A DNA stretch of 10,062 nt from Anaerorudis sp964444915 (GTDB taxonomy: Bacteria > Bacteroidota > Bacteroidia > Bacteroidales > Dysgonomonadaceae). The notes beneath the pieces were generated by a model. The model saw nothing but the letters and a program-made list of their open reading frames with translations. It was not told where the DNA came from and ran no database searches. Of the stretch, positions 1 through 6,091 are shown piece by piece (within the stretch, counting starts at the first letter, position 1; every line of letters starts with the position of its first letter). The stretch is from contig CAYUIY010000071.1 in NCBI GenBank assembly GCA_964444915.1, forward strand, positions 1 to 10,062, read 5' to 3'. The position numbers were made by a program, and so were the translations under genes.

Positions 1-223
1 TAAGCGGGACATCGTTTATTCTGAACTTGGCAAAGATGCCATCTTCAAAAAGTTCTATGCTGCCCGCGGGCTTACCTTCCACCTTGGCCATTCTTTTTAA
101 TACTTTGAAGATAGGTAAAAATAGGCTTTCGATATATTCCGGGTTTTCGCCGAATAGTTCTACACTTTTTTCTTTTTTCCATCTTTCGAAGTCCACCTGC
201 AGAATTATTTCCCTTAATGTCAT
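1..223 (-). CDS. Unrecognised cytoplasmic protein, N-terminal part (runs off left edge)
   Basis: The frame opens with ATG at 223-221 (MTLREIILQV...) and stays open for 74 codons to the window edge, so the C-terminus is missing. The start is set by a strong AAGGAG ribosome binding site at 231-236, seven bases upstream, one of the best in the window. The visible protein has no signal peptide or membrane helix and is probably cytoplasmic. It starts with a likely amphipathic helix and a Lys/Glu/Trp-rich stretch, continues through a hydrophobic segment near residues 33-42 (SLFLPIFKVL), and ends in what may be a beta-rich part (SIELFEDGIFAKF). I do not recognise the family. It lies 42 bases after the HNH protein on the same strand, so it is probably the next gene of the operon, possibly translated independently because of its own strong site. 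An alternative frame over the same DNA (72-266) is less convincing. Confidence 0.7.
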   Translation of the reverse strand, partial: MTLREIILQVDFERWKKEKSVELFGENPEYIESLFLPIFKVLKRMAKVEGKPAGSIELFEDGIFAKFRINDVPL

Positions 224-230
224 CCCAATT

Positions 231-236
231 CTCCTT
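231..236 (-). promoter_or_regulatory. Shine-Dalgarno AAGGAG of the last gene
   Basis: AAGGAG lies seven bases before the ATG at 223. It sits in the only sizeable gap of the window (224-265) and decides the frame and start of the left-edge gene. The gap shows no clear promoter or terminator. Confidence 0.75.
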
Positions 237-265
237 AACGTTCCACGACAAAACGTTTTCCCCCA

Positions 266-787
266 TTATTCGTTCTGTCGCAAAACAAGATGTTGAACGA
301 TATCGTATTTATCATGGTCCGGAAAGAACACAAATCTGCCGTCTGGTGCGATATTTCCCTGCAATATTTCATTTGCAAGTTCTATCAACCCGTCGGAACC
401 AAAGTCTTTTTCAACGGGAAGTCGCTTTCTTGTGACAACAAAAAATTCTAAGGTTGCATTTTCTAAAAGCTTCCTGTTAAGCTTAGCCTGGTCTATTTCT
501 TCGCGTAATAATAATAGGCTTCCTAGCTTGTTAATGCCGGCGTGGCCAATGTGAAGACAGCTATGACAAAGGGGACACAGCGTTATCAAGTTATCTGGGG
601 AATTGTCGTAATGGCGACCTTCTTTGTGGTGAACATGCATATATTTATCGCAACTAAAGCCACAATAATAGCAAGTATAATTATCACGAAAAAGTACGGT
701 TTTTCTAATGGAATCCCAATTTTTGGGAAGCCCTTCACCTTGCCGCCATTCCTGTACTGCTGATAACCTTAAGCGAACCTTTCCCAT
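266..787 (-). CDS. HNH-type zinc protein, IcmJ/DotN-like
   Basis: This 173-residue protein starts at ATG 787-785 (MGKVRLRL), seven bases after AAAGGA at 795-800. A longer start at 838 would extend far into the previous gene and is less likely. Visible motifs form a beta-beta-alpha-metal HNH module: C39-x2-C42, VHHK at 52-55, N66 in NLITL, and C71-x2-C74-H75. Four cysteines can bind zinc, and the His (H53/H54), Asn (N66) and His (H75) positions of an active HNH nuclease are all kept. The surroundings (RDNYTCYYCGF, NLITLCPLCH, then an AG...GSLLLL segment and EIDQAKLN) recall the IcmJ/DotN family from memory. That family is an HNH-fold subunit of the type IVB coupling complex in Legionella. About 75 residues beyond the module are unassigned. 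There is no signal peptide, so it is probably cytoplasmic. It overlaps the previous gene by 19 bases. A generic HNH nuclease is the alternative. The HNH fold is secure, the IcmJ link moderate. Confidence 0.85.
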   Translation of the reverse strand: MGKVRLRLSAVQEWRQGEGLPKNWDSIRKTVLFRDNYTCYYCGFSCDKYMHVHHKEGRHYDNSPDNLITLCPLCHSCLHIGHAGINKLGSLLLLREEIDQAKLNRKLLENATLEFFVVTRKRLPVEKDFGSDGLIELANEILQGNIAPDGRFVFFPDHDKYDIVQHLVLRQNE

Positions 788-1236
788 GGGATCATCCTTT
801 TTCTTAACTTGTCGGGATCTTTTAGCATTTTCAAACAATAAAAACCATACATTATGTAAGAAGTCCCCCTGTCACCATCGATGCGGGCGGCTTCACGCAT
901 ACAAAGATCAATAAATTCTTCTGATTCGCGGCGAAAAGTATTGGCGTCAAAGCTGGATTCTATTTCTGGTAAATGGTAAAAGGAATACAAATTTTCCGCC
1001 CAAAGACCCTGCAGATAAAGATAAGCTGGCCGACGTTCCCGTATTACATTTCCCAAAACGTCATGAAAATCCAATAGCGCAAATCCTGCTTTATAACACA
1101 ATCCCCCATGGTGAGTAAAATTTCCCAGCGTAGCTACCCGGCCCATGTTTTGCAAACACAGGTCGGCAACTACAGCCTGCGACATATAATCGCAAAATTC
1201 TTCAACGCCTATGCTAAAAACATCTTCAAATTTCAT
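769..1236 (-). CDS. Unrecognised cytoplasmic protein with five cysteines
   Basis: This 155-residue protein starts at ATG 1236-1234 (MKFEDVFSIG). The start overlaps the end of the previous gene by 11 bases, which suggests translational coupling. It has no signal peptide or membrane helix and looks mostly alpha-helical. It is rich in aromatic residues (AYLYLQGLWAENLYSFYHL around 71-89) and has five cysteines at 15, 27, 47, 112 and 134. They are not arranged as CxxC pairs, so a zinc ribbon is unlikely. A HH at 42-43 lies near C47. The C-terminus is basic (DKLRKRMIPWERF). I do not recognise the family. Its place immediately before the IcmJ-like HNH protein, with overlap on both sides, suggests that the two act together. 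Its size falls in the range of small adaptor or chaperone proteins of secretion systems, but I see no sequence match to IcmS or IcmW. Confidence 0.8.
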   Translation of the reverse strand: MKFEDVFSIGVEEFCDYMSQAVVADLCLQNMGRVATLGNFTHHGGLCYKAGFALLDFHDVLGNVIRERRPAYLYLQGLWAENLYSFYHLPEIESSFDANTFRRESEEFIDLCMREAARIDGDRGTSYIMYGFYCLKMLKDPDKLRKRMIPWERFA

Positions 1237-1543
1237 AGACCTTCACTGAATTATCTTCGAAGACGAACTTTAAATTTCCAGTTTCAATCTCGCTGCCAGG
1301 GACGGTTTTTATTTTTGTCCCTGATATTTCCATATGCCCATCAAAAAAGATTTCAATAAAATCCATAGAAATCCCCTTTCTTGTTGTTTTAACTGATTTT
1401 GGTTTTTCCGGTTCTTTAGTCACTTCCAGCTCTTCAATCGTTTCGGGTTCTTCTTCAATCTTTTTTGTAATTATTTCTGGTTCTTTTGGCTTTTCATCAT
1501 CAAAAAGCAAACTTTCAACTTTTTTCATTACATCGTCAGTCAT
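1226..1543 (-). CDS. Small acidic cytoplasmic protein with Glu/Lys/Pro linker
   Basis: This 105-residue protein starts at ATG 1543-1541 (MTDDVMKKVESLLF). An AAAGGA lies nine bases upstream at 1553-1558 and a closer GGGGAG at 1546-1551. The start overlaps the end of the preceding gene by eight bases, and an in-frame start at 1600 is rejected because it would lengthen the overlap without a better site. The layout is a short N-terminal helix (1-14), a low-complexity Glu/Lys/Pro/Thr linker (about 15-52), and a compact C-terminal part of about 50 residues that looks like beta strands (DFIEIFFDGHMEI, LKFVFEDNSVKVYEI). It has no signal peptide or membrane helix. Such a helix-linker-domain layout fits a tethering or adaptor protein. 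The linker composition resembles the secretin tail in the same operon. The family is not recognised. Confidence 0.78.
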   Translation of the reverse strand: MTDDVMKKVESLLFDDEKPKEPEIITKKIEEEPETIEELEVTKEPEKPKSVKTTRKGISMDFIEIFFDGHMEISGTKIKTVPGSEIETGNLKFVFEDNSVKVYEI

Positions 1544-2567
1544 TTCTCCCCATCCTTTCAAGATAAGTTTTCCTGAGTTTATCATAAAACCCTGAATCAA
1601 GCAAGTGCAGATAAGAAAATATATCCTTCATCAATACATCGGAAATCCTTACTTCGACAATGTCACCATCCCTGTTATAAGAAAATTGTACTTCAGGAAT
1701 ATTAAACCATTCCGCTATATTTTGTGCTAACAACCAATTATCATAAGTAAAATAAAGTACGCCTTCTATAAAACAGCCATTCCAAAATACAATTTCGCCA
1801 CTAAGAAGCGGCGCAGATAAAGACCACGAAAAATCCGTAAGATATACACGAGATATTTCTTCAAAATTAATTCTGCTATCAACCCATTCATTGGGAATAT
1901 TCCATTGCGACCTAAGCAACCAATCCCCCGCTTGAATTGCGTCCATTGAATAAAGCATGTCCATCACTTCTTTTTTTATGGACTTAATCTTGCCACGATG
2001 TCTGGAAAAAAATGTCGCTTCAACTTGTGTCACATCTTCGCCTTCTACTGTATATTTTATACGCACGTTGTCTTTTGCGCCATAAAGCTCCCGCTCATTT
2101 ACACTTCCGGCAACTACCGGTACATCTTTAAACACGCTAGCCCATTCTGCTAAACTTTTCTTTTCATTGTAGTAAAGCGTCACTTCCATGGGGCATATCG
2201 TATAAAAAGAATAATGTACACGAGACACCAGTTTATCAGGAAAAGGTAATTCATAAAACTTATCATCGGCGTAAATTTTCATCTTCCCTTCTTTTTTTCC
2301 TTCGGCAATTTCTAGTACAAAATCCCAACCAAGTGGGATATCCGTAATATTATATTCGTGCTTTTTAGCAAACAGCCACGCTGAAGCAGGAAGATCATCA
2401 ATGATAATATCGGGAACGAAATTAATTTCCGCCCTTTGTTGCATAGCTCCCACCACAAGATTTTTGAAAACCGATTCATCAAAGGGTTGTTTAGTCGGCC
2501 AAAGAAAGAAAAACCCGACAAGAATTCCAATTCCGATAAATAATAAGATCGTCTTCGTTTTCACCAT
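1536..2567 (-). CDS. Large extracytoplasmic protein with one N-terminal membrane helix
   Basis: This 343-residue protein starts at ATG 2567-2565 (MVKTKTILLF), just after GGAGA at 2572-2576, and overlaps the previous stop codon. An in-frame ATG at 2627 would add 20 polar residues before the membrane helix and lacks support. Residues 5-24 form one hydrophobic helix followed by WPTKQPFDES. There is no obvious cleavage site, so it is probably a signal anchor with the remaining 315 or so residues in the periplasm. That part is rich in Trp, Tyr, Phe, Asp and Glu, seems to mix alpha and beta structure, and has only two cysteines (125 and 265). I see no repeats or enzyme motif. It does not have the short prepilin leader of the genes before it. 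Position after the pseudopilins suggests an accessory or structural role in the envelope machine. The family is not recognised. Confidence 0.8.
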   Translation of the reverse strand: MVKTKTILLFIGIGILVGFFFLWPTKQPFDESVFKNLVVGAMQQRAEINFVPDIIIDDLPASAWLFAKKHEYNITDIPLGWDFVLEIAEGKKEGKMKIYADDKFYELPFPDKLVSRVHYSFYTICPMEVTLYYNEKKSLAEWASVFKDVPVVAGSVNERELYGAKDNVRIKYTVEGEDVTQVEATFFSRHRGKIKSIKKEVMDMLYSMDAIQAGDWLLRSQWNIPNEWVDSRINFEEISRVYLTDFSWSLSAPLLSGEIVFWNGCFIEGVLYFTYDNWLLAQNIAEWFNIPEVQFSYNRDGDIVEVRISDVLMKDIFSYLHLLDSGFYDKLRKTYLERMGRND

Positions 2568-3082
2568 AGCGTCTCCATAAGTGTCATGCCAGTTTGTGCC
2601 ATAATTTGTCCAGCCACCAAATTCCACACGCTACGCAAGCGACTTATGTTTCCTTCTACTACCAAAATATTGGGCGATATAAACCCCCTGTCAATTTGTT
2701 CACCTAGGTTGGGTACAAGTGCGGAAATGTTAGATCCCGTTATTGGGGTAAACATGTCAGCCAACGCACTTGCGGAAAAACCCCAACCAGAAGATATTAA
2801 AATTTTTTGTATTTTTCTTGCTTCTTCTTGGGAATTTCTTGTTCTTGCAAAATCACCAAAAGAAAGCCCAATGGTAGACTCAGAAACCCCTAAAGACAAA
2901 ACAGAAGCGCTGATAAAATCATCGACGTTATTTGATACACTTGTATAAACTTCTACGTGAGAAGAAGTAATTCTTTTAACCATATCTTTGTAAAATCTGG
3001 TATCAGGCAACAATGTAAAAAAAGCTAACACACCAATGGAAAACACCAAAATTAAAACAACACCAGCATATCCGCGCTTCAT
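2561..3082 (-). CDS. Prepilin-like minor pseudopilin without Glu+5
   Basis: This 173-residue protein begins MKRG then YAGVVLILVF, a four-residue basic leader ending in Gly followed by a hydrophobic helix of about 20 residues, the layout of a type IV prepilin. The usual cut would be after Gly4, leaving Tyr at +1. Position +5 is Val rather than the conserved Glu. Loss of Glu+5 is known for tip-forming minor pseudopilins of the GspK type, and PilX-like proteins also start similarly. The mature domain after residue 24 is polar, has no cysteine, and contains helices and a Ser-rich stretch; it is shorter than a typical GspK. The ATG overlaps the preceding stop as ATGA, so translation is coupled to the Glu+5 pilin. 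Assignment rests on the N-terminus and the neighbours, not on domain similarity. Confidence 0.75.
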   Translation of the reverse strand: MKRGYAGVVLILVFSIGVLAFFTLLPDTRFYKDMVKRITSSHVEVYTSVSNNVDDFISASVLSLGVSESTIGLSFGDFARTRNSQEEARKIQKILISSGWGFSASALADMFTPITGSNISALVPNLGEQIDRGFISPNILVVEGNISRLRSVWNLVAGQIMAQTGMTLMETLW

Positions 3083-3369
3083 TTTAAAATGACAGTCCCT
3101 TCGACATATTCTATTTCCCGCGCGCCTTCGCCCGTAATAATACCAGAATGTACAAGGTCTTCCACAGATTCCGGAAGACGATCATATAATATTTGATAAA
3201 CTGATATGCCAAGTTTTATGGCTACTTCATCAGCTGCCAGTATAAGTTCCTGTTTGACGTCTTCTGAACTTTTTAAAACGCCCAACGTGGGAAGCACGCC
3301 CGTCATTAAAATAGAAATAATCAACAATGAAACGATGAGTTCTACTGCTGTAAATCCTGATCTTCCCAT
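3079..3369 (-). CDS. Type IV pilin/pseudopilin with canonical N-terminal motif
   Basis: This 96-residue protein starts MGRSG, followed by FTAVELIVSLLIISILMTG. This is a textbook prepilin signal: a basic five-residue leader, Gly at -1, Phe at +1, Glu at +5, then a hydrophobic helix. A prepilin peptidase would cut after Gly5 and methylate the Phe. It is the only prepilin-like protein here with Glu+5, so it is the best candidate for a filament subunit, or for a GspH/I/J-like minor one. After the helix comes a small domain of about 65 residues with no cysteines, so no disulfide loop. It is shorter than most major pilins (130-160 residues), which favours a minor or pseudopilin role. Start ATG 3369-3367 follows GGAAAGGG and overlaps the previous gene by 28 bases. 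The gene's own stop overlaps the next start as ATGA. Confidence 0.85.
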   Translation of the reverse strand: MGRSGFTAVELIVSLLIISILMTGVLPTLGVLKSSEDVKQELILAADEVAIKLGISVYQILYDRLPESVEDLVHSGIITGEGAREIEYVEGTVILK

Positions 3370-3833
3370 AGCCCTTTCCCCATTAACAACCTAGCTTTGG
3401 TGGCGTCACGATCCCATATGATGGCGAAAGGAAGCTCAAGCCCTTCAGCGTGCTGAATATAACCGGTAAGACCATAAATATTTTCTTTCATTCGCGCCAC
3501 AACTGTGATATCTGCTAGTCTATTACGAGCGCTTATTTCCATTTCTCGTTGCCCCAATTCTATTCCCCAAGCTTCAGTTATGACAATCTTGGTGGGTGAA
3601 ATGGAAACTAGATTTTTAGGCTCACCGCTGATATCCCAAGTGCCCAAAGTTGGGATAAATTTGTCCCACTTTAGTCTAACGGCATAGCTTTCCATCCACG
3701 ACCCAAGCCTATCCACCCGAACGGACCAGCCAGACAAATCTTCTACTTCACCCACGGGAAACGCCTTCGACCAAGGGGAAGCAAAGGCGGGGGAAGCCAT
3801 TAACAAAATTAGAATTACAAACAATTTTTTCAC
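3342..3833 (-). CDS. Sec-exported protein of unknown function between pseudopilin genes
   Basis: This 163-residue protein starts with GTG at 3833-3831, overlapping the previous stop as GTGA. A run of G (GGGGGGC) lies a few bases upstream as a likely ribosome binding site. The N-terminus MKKLFVILILLMASPAFA is a classic Sec signal peptide, probably cut after residue 18 or 19 by signal peptidase I; there is no lipobox Cys. The mature part has no cysteines, is rich in Trp and in alternating hydrophobic residues (VRVDRLGSW, ITEAWGIELG, FAIIWDRDATKARLL), and looks largely beta-stranded. It would be periplasmic or exported. I do not recognise the family. Lying between three prepilin-like genes, it may be a pilus-associated or tip protein, or a periplasmic assembly factor. 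Confidence 0.8.
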   Translation of the reverse strand: MKKLFVILILLMASPAFASPWSKAFPVGEVEDLSGWSVRVDRLGSWMESYAVRLKWDKFIPTLGTWDISGEPKNLVSISPTKIVITEAWGIELGQREMEISARNRLADITVVARMKENIYGLTGYIQHAEGLELPFAIIWDRDATKARLLMGKGLWEDQDLQQ

Positions 3834-4294
3834 ATTACGCCCCCCTTTCTATATTGCACTAACATTTTTATTTCGTTATCTTTTACAGTTATTCCAGGAA
3901 CATCCATCTTGTACGAATAAATTTCAACATATTCATGTAGCTCACACGTTACCAAAATTCTTATTCCATCAGCAACATTAGAAAATTCAAATTCCATATT
4001 TTTTACAATAGAAGGAACCCATATAGCACGTCCCAATTTTTGATTTATCCAGTTTTTAAATTCAGTTAGCGTTAAAGTTTGATTCAAAGGAAATGCGTTC
4101 CCGCTTTTTGTGTCTAAAACTAACAATGCATTTAAAATATCCCTAATATCATTTAATGTACTTTCTAATTTTCTTGTATTTTCATTAGCTTTTTGAACAC
4201 GCGGCGCTGCTGTATCGAAAACCCCAGAAAAATAGACAGCAAGAATAACAGAAAATACAAGAAGCACCATTGTCAAAGCGTACCCCTTACGCAT
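3830..4294 (-). CDS. Prepilin-like minor pseudopilin without Glu+5
   Basis: This 154-residue protein starts at ATG 4294-4292 (MRKG, then YALTMVLLVF). A GTG one codon earlier is also possible. The four-residue basic leader ending in Gly and the following hydrophobic helix (to about residue 25) match a prepilin signal, with Tyr at +1 but Met at +5 instead of Glu. The rest is a soluble domain of about 130 residues: a helical start (VQKANENTRKLESTLNDI) and then strands near the C-terminus. It has a single cysteine. It follows the ATPase gene with a short overlap, so it begins the pseudopilin cluster. Position and missing Glu+5 fit a GspK- or PilX-like minor subunit, but the domain itself is not recognised. 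Its N-terminus resembles that of the 2561-3082 protein (KGYA against RGYA), so the two may form a pair. Confidence 0.75.
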   Translation of the reverse strand: MRKGYALTMVLLVFSVILAVYFSGVFDTAAPRVQKANENTRKLESTLNDIRDILNALLVLDTKSGNAFPLNQTLTLTEFKNWINQKLGRAIWVPSIVKNMEFEFSNVADGIRILVTCELHEYVEIYSYKMDVPGITVKDNEIKMLVQYRKGGVM

Positions 4295-6083
4295 CACCCT
4301 GGATCACCGCTTCCATCCTAGCAAGAACACCCATAAGGCTATCTGGGGATATAATGCCCCGTTTCATTTTTTCAAAAGCGTCACCCATTAAATCATGAAA
4401 ACCCATAGCTAAAAAGAAATCCCGCATTGCTAGTGGCCGCTCGATAAACTTATCCCAACCTTCATATAGCGCTAACGGTGCTATTTCAAAGATACCTATC
4501 CTGCCTTTGTATCCACGCCCCTTACATGTAGGACATGTCTTCCCGTCTATTACCCCCGTTCCTTTAAAATAGGTACCATCTTTGGGAATTCCCAAAGTCT
4601 TAAGCACTTTTGAAGAAGGTTTGTATTCTTTTGTGCAATCGGGGCAGTTCTTTTGCACTAGACGTTGGGCTATGACCCCATTTAAATTTCCCACGATAAG
4701 ATAAAGCGGAACCTTCATCGTGGCCAAACGCTGCGGGGCTGTCCATGCGCTGTTTGTATGAAGTGTAGAAAAGACGCTGTGCCCCGTATTAGCCATCTGT
4801 GTCGCTATAAGCGCGGTTTCTTCGTCGCGGATTTCCCCAAGAAGTACTATATCGGGGTCCAAACGCATAAGGCTGCGCAAAATACGAGCAAAAGACCGGC
4901 CTTCTTTTTCCGATACGGGAATTTGATAAGCATTTTCTAGATGATATTCCACTGGATCTTCTACAGTATAGCAGGCTTGCGATTCCAAATCTAGCATGCG
5001 CATAATAGAATTTAATGTAGTTGTCTTTCCCGCAGAAGTGGGCCCCGTGACAAGCAATATGCCCGACGGTTTACTATAAAGCTGTTTTACTATATCAAGA
5101 TCGTGCTCCAAAAACCCAAGTTCAGACAATGACAGTTGAGCATGACGGTAAAGGATACGAAACTGCAGCTTCACCCCATCAAGGATATTTGACATCAAAT
5201 AAGTTGGGATAGCCGCTACACGTACATCGAACATAATTCGATTAAATGGAAATTCCATCCCGCCGTCTTGCGGCTCCCGTTTTCTGGTGGTGTCCATATT
5301 CGCCATGGTCATCACGCGGTTTACTAGTGTATTGTATTCATTAGCGCTATAACGCGCATCTTTCATATAATCTTTCATCACGCCATCAATGCGTGTTCGA
5401 ATCCACAAACCGCCTTTAGAATGCAACGGGCTAATGTGTATATCAGTGCCGTTCTGTGCTATTGCTGAAGTTAGCACGTCAAAAAGAAGTTTACCAGCAG
5501 CTTGTTCTTCATCCCTGTCAAATATTGCAACAGACGCTGTCCCAGATATTTCGGCAAGAATAGAATCTATTTCGGAAGTATCAGCAAGATACCCGATTAT
5601 TTCTGTACTTACGTCATAAATGGAAATCCCAATGTCATGGCTTGCAAAATATTGTTTAACGTAATTATCAACAAGCATAGAAACTTCATCGTATATCCAC
5701 GGGTCGGACAAAATGACATGAAATTTCCAAATTTGAGTAGTCTGATCAATTTGAGTTTCTATTTCAAGTTTAAAAGGAATAACGCCCAAACGCACAATTG
5801 TATCTATGGAAAATTCCGATATGAAATAATAGTCAGCGCCCATACCATCAAGAACGCGCCTGTCAAGATGCTGTATATAGGGCATTTCAAGATACTGCGA
5901 AAAAACTTCAAGCACGTCTGATTCAGTAATATAACCAAGCTCAGCCAACGCGGCACCCAGACGGACGCCTTTCTGTTTCTGATATTCTAAAGCTTCCGTT
6001 AATTGTTCTTTGTTGATTTTTCCTTTTTCAACAAGAAGATCACCTAAAAGTCTTAAAGATGGAAGATTTTTTATCCAGCTCAT
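4287..6083 (-). CDS. pilB: PilB/GspE-class extension ATPase
   Basis: This 598-residue protein is a cytoplasmic hexameric ATPase that powers assembly of type IV pili or type II pseudopili. Residues about 10-70 form the MshEN/GspE N-terminal domain (LLVEKGKINKEQL, LGAALAELGYI). The N2-type domain (about 195-310) contains RTRIDGVMKDYM. The motor domain has Walker A GPTSAGKT at 347-354, the Asp box EDPVE at 375-379, Walker B with DPDIVLLGEIRD at 409-420, and the His box with H435 and H442 (TLHT). The zinc-binding tetracysteine motif is intact: C480, C483, C517, C520, followed by GYKGRIGIFEI. All key residues are present, so it should be active. Walker A is slightly unusual, with SA where most members have GS. 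Size and domains separate it from PilT and from VirB11/DotB. It starts eight bases after the secretin stop, with a GGTGA site. GspE of a type II system is the alternative name. Confidence 0.95.
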   Translation of the reverse strand: MSWIKNLPSLRLLGDLLVEKGKINKEQLTEALEYQKQKGVRLGAALAELGYITESDVLEVFSQYLEMPYIQHLDRRVLDGMGADYYFISEFSIDTIVRLGVIPFKLEIETQIDQTTQIWKFHVILSDPWIYDEVSMLVDNYVKQYFASHDIGISIYDVSTEIIGYLADTSEIDSILAEISGTASVAIFDRDEEQAAGKLLFDVLTSAIAQNGTDIHISPLHSKGGLWIRTRIDGVMKDYMKDARYSANEYNTLVNRVMTMANMDTTRKREPQDGGMEFPFNRIMFDVRVAAIPTYLMSNILDGVKLQFRILYRHAQLSLSELGFLEHDLDIVKQLYSKPSGILLVTGPTSAGKTTTLNSIMRMLDLESQACYTVEDPVEYHLENAYQIPVSEKEGRSFARILRSLMRLDPDIVLLGEIRDEETALIATQMANTGHSVFSTLHTNSAWTAPQRLATMKVPLYLIVGNLNGVIAQRLVQKNCPDCTKEYKPSSKVLKTLGIPKDGTYFKGTGVIDGKTCPTCKGRGYKGRIGIFEIAPLALYEGWDKFIERPLAMRDFFLAMGFHDLMGDAFEKMKRGIISPDSLMGVLARMEAVIQGDA

Positions 6084-6091
6084 GCCGTCAC

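Noticed and set aside
250..259. AAAACGTTTT palindrome in the 42-base gap
   Set aside because: Ten bases with no loop and no T tract cannot be a terminator, and nothing shows that it is an operator.
72..266. Minus-strand frame of 64 codons starting at TAATG right after the HNH stop
   Set aside because: The product is highly basic and low in hydrophobic residues, has no ribosome binding site of its own, and overlaps the better supported frame starting at 223.
266..787. HNH protein as a homing or restriction endonuclease of a mobile element
   Set aside because: It overlaps the previous gene within a tight operon; no intron, intein, methyltransferase or element ends are seen.
2312..2530. Second minus-strand frame of 72 codons inside the 343-residue protein gene
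   Set aside because: It is a shifted reading of the same DNA, with no start site and no sensible composition.
5502..5921. Plus-strand frame of 139 codons inside the ATPase gene
   Set aside because: It lies wholly antisense to a gene with complete ATPase motifs and gives a sequence without domain character.
4287..6083. Reading the ATPase as PilT or as a type IV secretion ATPase (VirB11/DotB)
   Set aside because: Its 598-residue length, MshEN-type N-terminal domain and tetracysteine motif fit PilB/GspE instead.
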